NCBI GenBank assembly: GCA_951213105.1
Contig: OX578155.1
Location: forward strand, 33,873,984 to 33,937,983
Source of the DNA: Amaurobius ferox
Lineage: Eukaryota; Arthropoda; Arachnida; Araneae; Amaurobiidae
DNA length: 64,000 nucleotides
Reading direction: 5' to 3'
The notes below the pieces were generated by a model. That model was given only the letters and a program-made list of their open reading frames with translations. It had not been told where the DNA came from and made no database searches. This document shows, piece after piece, positions 1 to 10,542 of this stretch. Every line of letters starts with the position of its first letter. Position 1 is the stretch's first letter. The translations under genes and the position numbers were made by a program.

Positions 1-52
1 TGCACTTTATAAATAAAATTGTGTTTTTCTAGAGGATAATATTTTGATGATG

Positions 53-120
53 GTTCGTCAATTTATCTCAAAGTGGGACTCTCAGTTCTAAGAGTCCCAC
101 TTGGTGATACATTTGACGAC
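53..120. repeat. 30-bp imperfect inverted repeat (hairpin)
   Basis: Arms at 53-82 and 91-120 pair around an 8-base loop. The inner 12 bases (71-82 and 91-102) are a perfect inverted repeat and the outer part has a few mismatches. It lies immediately left of the dispersed repeat at 130-700. The second copy of that repeat (20.7 kb) lacks the hairpin, so it is a separate insertion or an end structure. No gene can be tied to it. Confidence 0.7.
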
Positions 121-129
121 TTTTTAAAA

Positions 130-960
130 TGTTGCCAAACCCTCATTACAGATAGCATTATTCAGACGATGTTTTGATTACCAATTTATTTGAAGCAAAT
201 CATAACATATTGCTTAGCAACGGATTTAAATCCAGTGCATTTATGAAGAAGATTTTTATTAAATCTTTTCCGATTTTAATAATGAAGATATGTATATAAA
301 ATAAATTTCATTGCCATCACATTTTTGACTGGATAATATCAATTACGATCTTCAGGTGTAAGCATTATTATTATTGATGTTTTAGGGGATTATTGATTCA
401 GAGATTATTGATATTTTCAAATTCTTATGCCAATGTTTTATTGCGGCAAAAATTGTTGTAACTCATATATTGCACATTGTACGAGTAATCTTCTACAAAT
501 GCACGGGTATATCTTCTAATCTAAGAGAATATAAGTAGTACAGGTACATTGGCATATATTTTGACATATATTGGCATATATTGGAATCAAGCCTTCCAGT
601 ATGAAAATTACGTGGATTATTGATGTTTTTAATTTATTATGTAATCTGTTATATATTGGTAAAAATTTTTGAGACTAAATATTATAATACAGGTAATCTT
701 TTACTAACATTAGGACATATCTTCTAATCTATGACATTATAAGTAGTACGGCTATATCTTCCCATATAATTTTAGCACTTTCATTTTGGCATATATTGGA
801 ATTAATAACTGCCTTCTGGTTTTAAGATTACGGATTTATTGATATTTTCAATTTATACATGTAATCTACTAATACAGGTAATATCTTCTAATATTCGCAT
901 ATACAAGTAGTACGGGCTTTTATTTTGCATATATTGATACAATTCCATATTTTTTGTAAA
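130..960 (+). repeat. Dispersed AT-rich repeat, copy 1, with internal ~220-240 bp sub-repeats
   Basis: The stretch 130-700 matches 20730-21200 in the same orientation, sharing blocks such as a tract around 'ccaatttatttgaag', 'tttttgactggat' and 'attattattattgat'. Within the copy, the module '…gcatatattggaat…ttattgat…caattta…gtaatct…aagtagtac' recurs near 340, 575 and 795, so it is built of roughly 220-240 bp units. There is no coding potential. The class is unknown; it could be the non-coding part of a DNA transposon or an old satellite. Confidence 0.6.
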
Positions 961-1309
961 TTTGCTTACAAACGAGGCCAGGATATTTTTTTCTTCAGAT
1001 CTACCCATGAAGATAATTTTGAATAGCGAGAACAGCCATTCCTTAACTTCTTTTCAGGAGTATTATGTTAAATATTTTAACAGAATATTTTGAGTAAAAA
1101 TGCCATTTAGTATACTATAGGAATTTGCACATGATTGTGAATTTTCAGTTTATTTATATTATATACTCCGTACGATGAATGGGTATGCTGCTAGTACTAT
1201 ATAAAATAGTACATTAATTCATTTATATTAAAGTGGCATAAATTGGTTCATTTTCGAAATTTTTTAATACAACAACAAAAGCCATTCTTACTACACCTAA
1301 TTTCACTTC

Positions 1310-1379
1310 CCAATGGCCACCCCTAATTCGGCCGCTGTGGGCAATTGCCCATGCCAACCACATCTTAAACCGGGCCTGT
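1310..1379. repeat. Possible hAT-type terminal sequence
   Basis: On the minus strand the block starts CAGGCCCGGTTTAAG, the style of a hAT terminal inverted repeat (CAG followed by a G/C-rich stretch). It contains the palindrome TGGGCAATTGCCCA. No partner terminus or 8-bp target duplication was found, so the element is undefined. Tentative. Confidence 0.3.
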
Positions 1380-1380
1380 T

Positions 1381-1800
1381 AATTATATTTATCAATAAAC
1401 AAATAAAAGCAATTGATAAAAATAGTGGAATAAAACATGTTAAAAGTATCCATTTTTAATGCTGCCAATACATTTCCAGAAGTTAGAATTCCGTCTCAAA
1501 CAATAAAAAATGATTTAAACATTTAGGGTTTGTGTCTGATAACAAATAAAATAATGTTTAAAATGAAGATCTGACCCTGATTCTTTGCTGAATTTATTAG
1601 AAAAAGTAAATGAAAGTCAATTTACTGTTGTTCTGACATTAATGATTCATATACATGGATAACAATGTTCCAGTATGTCCTTAAGCAACCATAAAAGACT
1701 ACAGATTTATTTATTAACTTCAGAATTTTTAGAAGAAAAGTGTGAAAATGAGGAAATTCTTTCACCATCTAATAAAAAACAAGTTCTTCAGAATTTAATC
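1381..1800 (+). repeat. Inverted dispersed repeat, left part of 'filled' copy
   Basis: This block reappears in inverse orientation at 19925-20348. The far-side block 4750-4800 reappears inverted right next to it (19858-19906). The two blocks are therefore adjacent in the 20-kb copy but separated by about 2.95 kb here. A 69-codon open stretch beginning at 1675 is shared, in decayed form, by both copies, but I recognise no family in it. Confidence 0.7.
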
Positions 1801-2590
1801 TTACACAGGGCTTATTTGGGGCCGAAGCCCACTGGAACCCTGCTCCGGTACTTCTTTAATTTTGGGGAATATTTAAATATTTGACGGAGCCATTCAGTGG
1901 ATACTCTTTTTGGACCTGGAGCACTCCAAAATTGAAATGAAATTATTTGTAATTTTCTTTCCAGTTTTTGAGTATTTTGCAATCGCTTTTGTCTAACAGG
2001 AAAGCTGGTGACGGCAAAAGCCATGGCCATGCACATAACTTGATTTCTTCTTCTTGATGAAAGAATCTATCACAGTATATGTCAACCTGCCAAAAGGCTT
2101 CCATGCCTAATTAAAGTCAATACACAACAAAAATTCCCCCTAGCTGGGGAAACTATGATGTAAGTGTTGCCTAATTACCGCAGAATATGAAGACCATAAA
2201 GTAACAGGGGCCATGCACTAACTGAGCTCATTTTCAGCAAATTAGGTGGCAATGTTTTGATTTGTAATTGTTCTCATTCCCACTACATTTTATTAGTTAT
2301 TTGTTTTCACATAGGGACGAAGATATGAATTGAAATAAGAGTAAGCAAATAATTTATGATTATTTTGGTTCTTCGAGCATAAAAAAGCAGCTTTGATTGA
2401 GCCATCCAAGGAGATTCTGATTGAAAATGAACTCCAGATGACGAATGTATCAAACAAGTCATGTGTTTCAACATCAAGTGATTAAGAGAAGAAAATCGAG
2501 AAGAAAACAACGTCTCACACTTTTCAGAGAATTTACCATCATGCTGGTCAAAACAACAAGATATGAATTTTTCTTCAAAAAAATCTGTGG

Positions 2591-4254
2591 TTGCTATTCA
2601 TGGACCAAAAATTAGGATGTTGTACTTGCCAAATCGTTTCTAGCTTGGGTACATTTAGAGCCCAAGAATCATCTTTTCCAAGTGAAAGCAACTGGGAAAC
2701 TGTAAATGTCGGCCCAACTGGAGAAACTAAATTTCATCAGAAGAAATCTTTACAGAAGATTTGTGAACACAAGGTTTCCAAAATGCATCTAACAGCTGAA
2801 AAAATTGAAAAAGACAAAAATAAAAATCAAATCAACGTAATGGTATCCTCTAAAGAAAAAGAAGAACAGGCTCTGATGGAGCAGAATTTTAGAACTGCAT
2901 ATCATTTAGCGAAGCAGAATAAAACATTTTATGAATTTGAGAAGGAAATTGATGTGCAAATTCTCAATGGACTGGATATGGGGAAGATTTTACACTCAAA
3001 TGTTTCAGCAATGAATATTGTGACACACATTTCAAAGAGGATACAAGAAACTCTTGCAAAAGAAGTTGTGGATGAAAAACTGAAATTTCCATTGATTCTT
3101 GATGAATCAACATTACTCAGTAATAAAGCATGTCTCATTTTGTATTTGCGAACTCAGCTTTTGGACATGGAAAATCTGGTAAACATATTTTTAAGCTTAA
3201 ATGAATTAGAAGATACAAATGCAAATGGAATATATTAAACTCTTTGCTAGCCGAAATTAAGTGATATAAAATTGATGAATATATTCTACAGGAACATTAG
3301 TTACAATAACTTATGAAGGGGTTTCAGTTATGCTTGGGAAAAAATCTGGACTTTGCAAACTAATGCTCTATAAGTTTCCAGATATTACTGCCTGACATTG
3401 CTTAAATCAGAGCTTAGAACTTAGTGCTGGTGATACTATTAACATAGTAGCAGGTGTCAAAAATTTCAAAATCTTCATGGACAAACTAAGGATTTATCGC
3501 TAGAATTACAAAATAGACAAACAACATTAGTTGATGCTCATCGATTGATAAGCCTACAAATACAGGTGATTAAATCCAGAATGTCTAAACCTGGAAAACA
3601 CACTTCTGAGTCTCTTCAAGGTGTCAAAATCATGAAGTTTAAAAATGCATGTTTACAAGAAAGCAGAAAGGCTATGCCCAAAATTGAACATAGTCAACTT
3701 TACAGATGCTTAACTGACTCGATTGAGAGCAGGCTACTTTCTGTTCGTTCAAGAAATGTTGGAACAGACCACAAAGAAATCAAAGTATTCATCCAAAATT
3801 TTGACCTGGTGGAAAATCCATTATAGTTACGTTTGAAGATGAAGAAATCATGGAATTGTACAAAAGATTTCATCTCAATGAACGAACAGCCTTATGGGAC
3901 TTCAGAATTTTCAAAGAATCTTCTGGAAAAGAAATTAAGACTGAACTTAAAAAATTGATTTCATCGGTCAATTTTATCCCTGTATCAAATGTCAAGTGTG
4001 AAATCGGGTTTTCAATGATGAACTTGATTTGTACACCACAGCGTGTTTCCCTTAATATTCACACATTATCGAATTTAATGTTTATTAGTCTGGTTAGCCT
4101 TTCCATTAACAAATTTGAACAAGGGTCATATGTACGTTCATGGATAGCAAGTGGTCACAGTGCAATTGACAACCAGGCAAAAAATAGGAAAGGGAAAGAT
4201 GAAAATCCTAATTTGTTACTGGAAAACACACTTCATGTGGAATATTTTTCATAA
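2591..4254 (+). pseudogene. KIAA1586-like (hAT-derived, DUF4371-type) transposase relic
   Basis: Three collinear pieces are seen. The first (2591-3238) has a short CxxC motif (GCCTC), then a segment like 'FRTAYHLAKQNK…FEKEIDVQ', 'LHSNVSA' and 'LILDEST', which is the start of the hAT RNase-H fold with its catalytic Asp. The middle (about 3300-3840) is broken by stops and frame changes but still shows 'MLGKKSGLCKLM' and 'NFKIFMDKL'. The last (3850-4254) has the hAT C-terminal dimerisation signature (IPVSNVKCEIGFS, MNLICTP, LSNLMFISLV). These features match the KIAA1586-like / ZBED-type hAT-derived proteins common in arthropod genomes. With multiple disruptions it cannot make a full protein. Its insertion into an older repeat is inferred from the 19.9-20.3 kb copy. 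Confidence 0.8.
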
Positions 4255-4593
4255 ATTTTTTTCACAATGAGATTATGCAAGTAGACAAGTTAAAAATAAT
4301 AAATAATGCCTATTGTATACTATTATTTGCAATAATTTTAGTGAAAGAAAATCAAGGGCACAGTGGACCAGGGTCAATTATTTTAATACTACTACTTATT
4401 TTTTAGTTAATTTTCTTACCAATGTTGCTAGTCCCACAAATCCTGTAATAGTAAATAGTATATAAAAAATTTGGGCAGTGATTGAAAAATAGTAAAATAT
4501 CTAGCCAGCTACTGAAAAGTAGTAGAACAATGGACCACAGTGGACTATGCAATAAGAAATACAGATGGGCAAGGGTGTACCCAGTGTGTGTGT

Positions 4594-4605
4594 GGGGGGG
4601 GGGGG
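4594..4605 (+). repeat. G12 tract in transposon-end-like context
   Basis: Twelve Gs follow a (GT)n stretch and precede 'catacccctccccctcc'. The context 'gggtgtacccagt' resembles G-rich ends of hAT-like elements. It is one of about a dozen G or C runs of 10 or more bases in the window. Confidence 0.6.
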
Positions 4606-4749
4606 CATACCCCTCCCCCTCCAAAATAAATGTTTGTATGCTAGTAGCGATGGATAAGCATTGCAATTATTATTGTTTTGGTGCACTGGAAAATACTGCA
4701 TAACGATAGGGCTCCTGCACTTTATTGTTAAGAATTATGCCCCGCTCTT

Positions 4750-4800
4750 ACGCCAGTTCATTGGTACTACACAGGATGAATTCAGAGCTCAAATGGTTTA
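4750..4800 (+). repeat. Inverted dispersed repeat, right part of 'filled' copy
   Basis: It matches 19858-19906 in inverse orientation over about 45 bases ('ccagttcattggtactaca' is shared). See the entry at 1381-1800: the sequence between the two blocks is missing from the 20-kb copy. Confidence 0.7.
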
Positions 4801-4809
4801 AAGAAGAAA

Positions 4810-6165
4810 GCTAATTTGACCGACAAATGTACATTTCAATATATTTTTGACAAATACATGGTATCATAATATGTATGTAAAATGGTAGTATAAAAGCTTG
4901 AAGAATGTTCAAGTAACTGCAAACAAAATAAAGTTAACTTCTTTTTTATCATTAAATAATTCAACAGTACTTCTAACTATTAATTTATATAACTGTTATC
5001 AATATCATCATACATTTGAAATTTAAATGATCATTACAGTAATGCATATTCAGTACTTTCGCTAGTTAGTACTCCACTCCACTTAAGTCCTTGAATTTTC
5101 TTGGTACCTTCAATGACAACTTGTCAAGGTCTCACAATATTAACTTTTTTTAATTCTAAAAGTTTTGATAAAAGTGAGATGTGATGATTTAGAGGATACA
5201 AACTGATATCACGCACAGTTGAATAAGTGTTTGCAAAAACAAGGAACTTCATAAGGGAATTTTCATGCGACAATTCAATTAGAAAACAAAATCTGGGTAT
5301 TTTATCTGTATATACCTTTTATCATGAGTGGTAGAGTAGTATTAAGAGTGAAAGCTGATTTTATAATAAGGTTGGTGTACATTTTAGATATCTTTATTTT
5401 TACAACTGAATATATATTTTCCTTTATTTCATTAAATGATATCATTCTGCTATGTTTTACCAATTTGTAACTGAGAAATTCTACTTTGAATTATGTTAAA
5501 ATATTATGTTAACATTATATCATTTATATTCCTTTCTGATGAATATGAGCATATTGAAGAGTATTTTAAATCACACTCTTAATAAGATCCTTTATCATAA
5601 AAAGTTATCACTTCTATCAGAAATCTCACTCGCTTTTAAATAACTTTAGAACTTTATCAAATCACTAACAAAATCTGTAGTCAAAGGAATAAAAAGAAGT
5701 TAGCAAAACAGATTCATCATAAAGCACAGATTCCCAAATTGTTATTAAAAAAAAGTAAGAAGTTGTGGAAATAGAAAAATCATAAGTTACTTATAAAAAT
5801 GCTTCATATTCTCTGAATTTTGATAATTGTATAAACTAAATGAAGTTAATGTATAATTCTCTATGCAAAAAGCATAATATTTATTGTCCATTATTTTATT
5901 TCAAATTAATCGTCACATTTTGTATGCCATTTTAGTTCGACACCCAATAATTGGGAAAATTTGATAACTCGGCAAAGCTGAAGTCCAGAATATACCAGAT
6001 TATCGAAAGATTAATCTATATTTTATTCGTAACCATGTTAAAATATATCGTAGAATAAAACTATTTGCTAATTTTGGTTTCCAATTTTCTATCTAACAAA
6101 ATTATTTTATCATGCTTCGCTAGAGTGCACGTGTTTCATTAATTCTGTTTCATTGTGTAAATACT
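4810..6165. other. No gene seen
   Basis: AT-rich DNA with short ORFs only. I see no repeat shared with the rest of the window and no coding signature. Decayed zinc-finger units begin at its right edge. Confidence 0.6.
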
Positions 6166-7176
6166 GTCAAACACATTTCACATGCAAATGGTTACTTCCA
6201 TGTGTGCATATCTAAACTAATTTTGTGAAAATGTCTACTGGCTAATTTCATATGCAAAGTTTCTCACCTGCATGCACAAGTTTGTGCATATCTAAACAAC
6301 TTTTTTGTAAAAATACTTTTTGGCACATTTCCTATGAAAATAGATTCTCACCTGTGTGCACAAGTTTATGTATATCCAAACAACTTTTTTGTGAAAATGC
6401 TACCTGACACATTTCATATGCAAATGGTTTCTCACATGTATGCACAAGTTTGTGAGCATTTAAAATATTTCTTTGTGAAAATGCTTTTTTTGCATATTTT
6501 ACATGTAAATGGATTCTCACCTGTATGCACACGTTTGTGTTCAACTAAATTACCTTTAATTGAAAATGCTTTCCGGCATATTTCACATGCAAATAGTGTC
6601 TCACCTGTGTGACCAAGTTTGTGCGTATTTAAATTACTTTTTCATGAAAATGGCATCTAGCATACTTCACATTCAAATGGTTTCTCACCTGTATGCACAA
6701 GTTTGTGCATATATAAAACACTTTTTTGTGAAAATACTTTCTGGTACATTTCACATGCAAATGTTTTCTCACCTGTATGCACAAGTTTGTGTCTATTTAA
6801 ATAACTTTATTGTGAAATGGCATCTGGTACATTTCACATTCAAATGGTTTCTCACCTATGTGCACAAGTTTGTGTCTAAAACACTTTATGAAAATGCTTT
6901 GTGGCACATTTCACATGCAAATGATTTCTTACCTATAATATGCACATGTTTGAGTTGAATTAAAGTACCTTTACTTGAAAGTGCTTTTAGGCAAATTTCA
7001 CATGCAAATGGTTTCTTTCTTGTGTATACATATTTGTCCTTATCTAAATTAAGTTTTTCTCAAAATGCGTTGTGGCATATTTCAATTATAGGTTTCTCAA
7101 CTGTATGCACATGTTTGTGTTGAACTAATTAACTTTAATTTAGAAATGCTTTCTATCACATATCATATGCAAATGG

Positions 7177-8121
7177 TTATTTAACTGTGTGTACATGTTT
7201 GTGTCTAACTAAATAACTTTTTGTTGAAAATGCTTTCTGGCACATTTCACATGTAAATGGTTTCTCACCTGTGTGCACAAGTTTGTGCGTATTTAAAATA
7301 TTTTTTTGTGAAAATGCTTTCTCGCACATTTCACATACAAATGGTTTCTCACCTGTGTGCACAAGTTTGTGATCAATTAAATTATTTTTATGTGAAAATG
7401 CTTTCTGGCACATTTTATATGCAAATGGTTTCTCACCTGTGTGCACGAGTTTGTGCTTATTTAAATTATGTTTATGTGAAAATGCTTTCTGGCACATTTC
7501 ACATGTAAATGGTTTCTCACCTGTGTGCACAAGTTTGTGCCTATTTAAAATAATTTTTTGCGAAAATGCTTTCTGGCATATTTCACATGCAAATGTTTTC
7601 TCACCTGTATGCACACGTTTGTGTGCAACTAAATTACCTTTATTTAAAAATGTTTTCTGGCACATTTCACATGCAAATGATTTTTCACGTGTGTGCACAA
7701 GTTTGTGCTTATTTAAATTATGTTTATGTGAAAATGCTTTCTGGCACATTTCACATGTAAATGGTTTCTCACCTGTGTGCACAAGTTTGTGCCTATTTAA
7801 AATAATTTTTTGCGAAAATGCTTTCTGGCATTTTTCACATGCAAATGTTTTCTCACCTGTATGCACACGTTTGTGTGCAACTAAATTACCTTTATTTAAA
7901 AATGTTTTCCGGCACATTTCACATGCAAATGATTTTTCACCTGTGTGCACAAGTTTGTGCTTATTTAAATTATGTTTATGTGAAAATGCTTTCTGGCACA
8001 TTTCACATGTAAATGGTTTCTCACCTGTGTGAACAAGTTTGTGCACTTTTAAAGTGTTTTTTTTGTGAAAATGCATTCTGGCATATTTCACATGCAAAAG
8101 GTTTCTCACCTGTATGCACAA
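7177..8121 (-). CDS. C2H2 zinc-finger protein segment (C-terminal part of array)
   Basis: This open frame of 314 codons has about nine intact fingers of the form C-E-x-C-Q-K-x-F-x5-L-x2-H-K-x-V-H with HTGEKPF-type linkers, plus a degenerate first finger and one finger with the first Cys changed to Tyr (AYKMC). Such proteins bind DNA in the nucleus, one finger per roughly three bases. The target is unknown. The first Met at 8121 is not a real start: the frame is joined to the 8021-9514 frame through a one-base change in a T run at about 8049-8057. Fingers 2-4 and 5-7 are near-identical, which indicates recent 252-bp duplication. It ends with a normal finger followed by a short tail and stop. 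It is either the 3' end of a gene interrupted by a sequencing or real indel, or a pseudogene. Confidence 0.6.
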   Translation of the reverse strand: MCIQVRNLLHVKYARMHFHKKNTLKVHKLVHTGEKPFTCEMCQKAFSHKHNLNKHKLVHTGEKSFACEMCRKTFLNKGNLVAHKRVHTGEKTFACEKCQKAFSQKIILNRHKLVHTGEKPFTCEMCQKAFSHKHNLNKHKLVHTREKSFACEMCQKTFLNKGNLVAHKRVHTGEKTFACEICQKAFSQKIILNRHKLVHTGEKPFTCEMCQKAFSHKHNLNKHKLVHTGEKPFAYKMCQKAFSHKNNLIDHKLVHTGEKPFVCEMCEKAFSQKNILNTHKLVHTGEKPFTCEMCQKAFSTKSYLVRHKHVHTVK

Positions 8122-9514
8122 GTTTGTGCCTATTTAAATCATGTTTATGTGAAAATGCTTTCTGGCACATTTCACATGAAAATGGTTTCTCACCTGTGTG
8201 AACAAGTTTGTGCGCATTTAAAATCTTTTTTTGCGAAAATGCTTTCTGGCATATTTCACATGCAAATGGTTTCTCACCTGTATGCACTCGTTTGTGCTCA
8301 TCTAAATGTCTTTTACTTGACAATATTTTCTGGCACATTTCACATGCAAATGGTTTCTCACCTGTGTGCACAAGTTTGTGCATATTTAAAATCTTTTTTT
8401 GTGCAAATGTTTTCTGGCATATTTTACATGCAAATGGTTTCTCACCTGTATGAACAAGTTTGTGCGCATTTAAAATACTTCTTTGTGAAAATGCTTTCTG
8501 GCATATTTCACATGCATATGGTTTCTCACCTGTGTGCAGAAGTTTGTGCGTATTTAAATCATTTTTTTGTGAAAATGCTTTCTGGCATATTTCACATGCA
8601 AATGGTTTCTCACCTGTATGCACAAGTTGGTGCCTATTTAAATTATGTTTATGTGAAAATGCTTTCTGGCATATTTCACATGCAAATGGCTTCTCACCTG
8701 TGTGCACAAGTTTGTGCTTATTTAAATTATGTTTATGTGAAAATGCTTTCTGGCACATTTCACATGTAAATGGTTTCTCACCTGTGTGAACAAGTTTGTG
8801 CATATTTAAAATCTTTTTTTGTGCAAATGTTTTCTGGCATATTTTACATACAAATGGCTTCTCACCTGTGTGCACAAGTTTGTGCTTATTTAAATTATGT
8901 TTATGTGAAAATGCTTTCTGGCACATTTCACATGTAAATGGTTTCTCACCTGTGTGCACAAGTTTGTGCATATTTAAAATCTTTTTTTGTGCAAATGTTT
9001 TCTGGCATATTTTACATGCAAATGGTTTCTCACCTGTATGAACAAGTTTGTGCGCATTTAAAATACTTCTTTGTGAAAATGCTTTCTGGCATATTTCACA
9101 TGCATATGGTTTCTCACCTGTGTGCACAAGTTTGTGCATATTTAAATCATTTTTTTGTGAAAATGCTTTCTGGCATATTTCACATGCAAATGGTTTCTCA
9201 CCTGTATGCACAAGTTTGTGCCTATTTAAATTATGTTTATGTGAAAATGCTTTCTGGCACATTTCACATGTAAATGGTTTCTCACCTGTGTGAACAAGTT
9301 TGTGCGCATTTAAAGTATTTTTTTGTGAAAATGCTTTCTGGCATATTTCACATGCAAATGGTTTCTCACCTGTATGCACTCGTTTGTGTTCAACTAAATG
9401 ACTTTTACTTGACAATATTTTCTGGCATATTTCACATGGAAATGGCTTCTCACCTGTGTGCACAAGTTTCTGCTTACTTAAATTATGTTTATGTGAAAAT
9501 GCTTTCTGGCTCAT
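8021..9514 (-). CDS. C2H2 zinc-finger protein segment (central, largest part)
   Basis: This open frame of 497 codons holds 16 intact fingers. A broken one at each end flanks them: the first lacks a Cys and its first His, and the last loses frame after QKKHF. Linkers are nearly all TGEKP, the DNA-binding type. A few finger types recur in order (SHKHNLN, SQKNDLN, SQRSILN, AQKKILN), showing expansion by block duplication. The nominal start at 9514 lies inside a finger. Upstream, two in-frame stops (near 9603 and 9647) separate it from the next segment, so it is a fragment of a larger array. Function beyond probable nucleic-acid binding cannot be inferred. Confidence 0.6.
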   Translation of the reverse strand: MSQKAFSHKHNLSKQKLVHTGEKPFPCEICQKILSSKSHLVEHKRVHTGEKPFACEICQKAFSQKNTLNAHKLVHTGEKPFTCEMCQKAFSHKHNLNRHKLVHTGEKPFACEICQKAFSQKNDLNMHKLVHTGEKPYACEICQKAFSQRSILNAHKLVHTGEKPFACKICQKTFAQKKILNMHKLVHTGEKPFTCEMCQKAFSHKHNLNKHKLVHTGEKPFVCKICQKTFAQKKILNMHKLVHTGEKPFTCEMCQKAFSHKHNLNKHKLVHTGEKPFACEICQKAFSHKHNLNRHQLVHTGEKPFACEICQKAFSQKNDLNTHKLLHTGEKPYACEICQKAFSQRSILNAHKLVHTGEKPFACKICQKTFAQKKILNMHKLVHTGEKPFACEMCQKILSSKRHLDEHKRVHTGEKPFACEICQKAFSQKKILNAHKLVHTGEKPFSCEMCQKAFSHKHDLNRHKLVHTGEKPFACEICQNAFSQKKHFKSAQTCSHR

Positions 9515-9646
9515 TTCACATGTAAATGGTTTCTCACCTGTGTGAACAAGTTTGTGGCCATTTACAATAATTTTTTGTGAAAATGCTTTCTGGCATATTT
9601 CTCATGCAAATGGTTTTTCACCTGTATGCACTCGTTTGTGTTCAAC

Positions 9647-10015
9647 TTAGTGACATTTACTTGAAAATATTTTCTGGCATATTTCACATGCAAATGGCTT
9701 CTCACCTGTGTGCACAAGTTTGTGCTTGTTTAAAATCTTTTTTTGTGAAAATGCTTTCTGGCACAATTCACATGCAAATGGTTTCTCACCTGTATGCACA
9801 AGTTTGTGCGTACTTAAAATATTTTTTTTGGAAAATGCTTTCTGGCATATTTCACATGCAAACGGTCTCTCACCTGTATGCACACATTTGTGTTCAGCTA
9901 AATTACCTTTAATTGAAAATGCTTTCTGGCATATTTCACATGTAAATGGTTTCTCACCTCTGTGAACAAGTTTGTGCGTATTTAAAATATTTTTTGTGAA
10001 AATACTTTCTGGCAT
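9647..10015 (-). CDS. C2H2 zinc-finger segment, three intact fingers
   Basis: It has 122 codons with three complete fingers, one partial at the start and one cut off by a stop after 'SSKCH', where a Leu codon (tta) seems to have become taa. The start Met is a by-product of the frameshift near 9990-10000, where a T run is one base shorter than in neighbouring units. It is continuous in repeat phase with the segments on both sides. Confidence 0.5.
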   Translation of the reverse strand: MPESIFTKNILNTHKLVHRGEKPFTCEICQKAFSIKGNLAEHKCVHTGERPFACEICQKAFSKKNILSTHKLVHTGEKPFACELCQKAFSQKKILNKHKLVHTGEKPFACEICQKIFSSKCH

Positions 10016-10542
10016 ATTTCACATGCAAATGGTTTTTTACTTGCATGCACACCTTTGTGTTTAACTAAATTACTTTTACTTGAAAATATTTTTTGGCATA
10101 TTTCACATGCAAATGTCCTTTCACCTGTGTGCTTATTTAAAATCTTTTTTTGTGAAAATGCTTTATGGCACAATTCACATGCAAATGGTTTATCACCTGC
10201 ATGCACACGTTTGTGTACAACTAAATTACTTGCAGTTGAAAATGCTTTCTGGCATATTTCACATGCAAATGGTTTCTCACCTGTGTGAACAAGTTTGTGC
10301 GTATTTAAATTATTTTTTTGTGAAAATGTTTTCTGGCATATTTCACATGCGAATGGTTTCTCACCTGTATGCACACGTTTGTGTACAACTAAATTACTTT
10401 TACTTGAATATGTTTTCTGGCACATTTCACATGCAAATGCTTTCTCACCTGTATGCACATGTTTGTGTTCAACTAAGCTACTTTTACTTGAAAATGTTTT
10501 CTGGCACACTTCAAATGCAAATGGTTTCTCACCTGGTGTCAT
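9982..10542 (-). CDS. C2H2 zinc-finger segment, upstream-most conserved part
   Basis: It has 186 codons with four intact fingers. One finger has the first Cys replaced by Phe (FEVC), one has lost KLVH by a 12-base deletion (…LNKHTGER), and the last is truncated by the frame change. It starts at a Met directly before PGEKPF with no effector domain. Upstream DNA (10550-11310) contains only decayed fingers, so the true 5' end of any gene is not visible. Confidence 0.5.
   Translation of the reverse strand: MTPGEKPFAFEVCQKTFSSKSSLVEHKHVHTGEKAFACEMCQKTYSSKSNLVVHKRVHTGEKPFACEICQKTFSQKNNLNTHKLVHTGEKPFACEICQKAFSTASNLVVHKRVHAGDKPFACELCHKAFSQKKILNKHTGERTFACEICQKIFSSKSNLVKHKGVHASKKPFACEICQKVFSQKIF

Noticed and set aside
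1675..1884. 69-codon frame in the dispersed repeat
   Set aside because: Its decayed copy at 20 kb shows it is repeat-borne, but no protein family is recognisable and the frame is short.
8065..8769. Plus-strand 234-codon frame and many similar frames across 7.2-10.5 kb
   Set aside because: They are antisense shadows of the 84-bp finger units: 84 is a multiple of three, so antisense frames stay open and look like 28-residue repeats.
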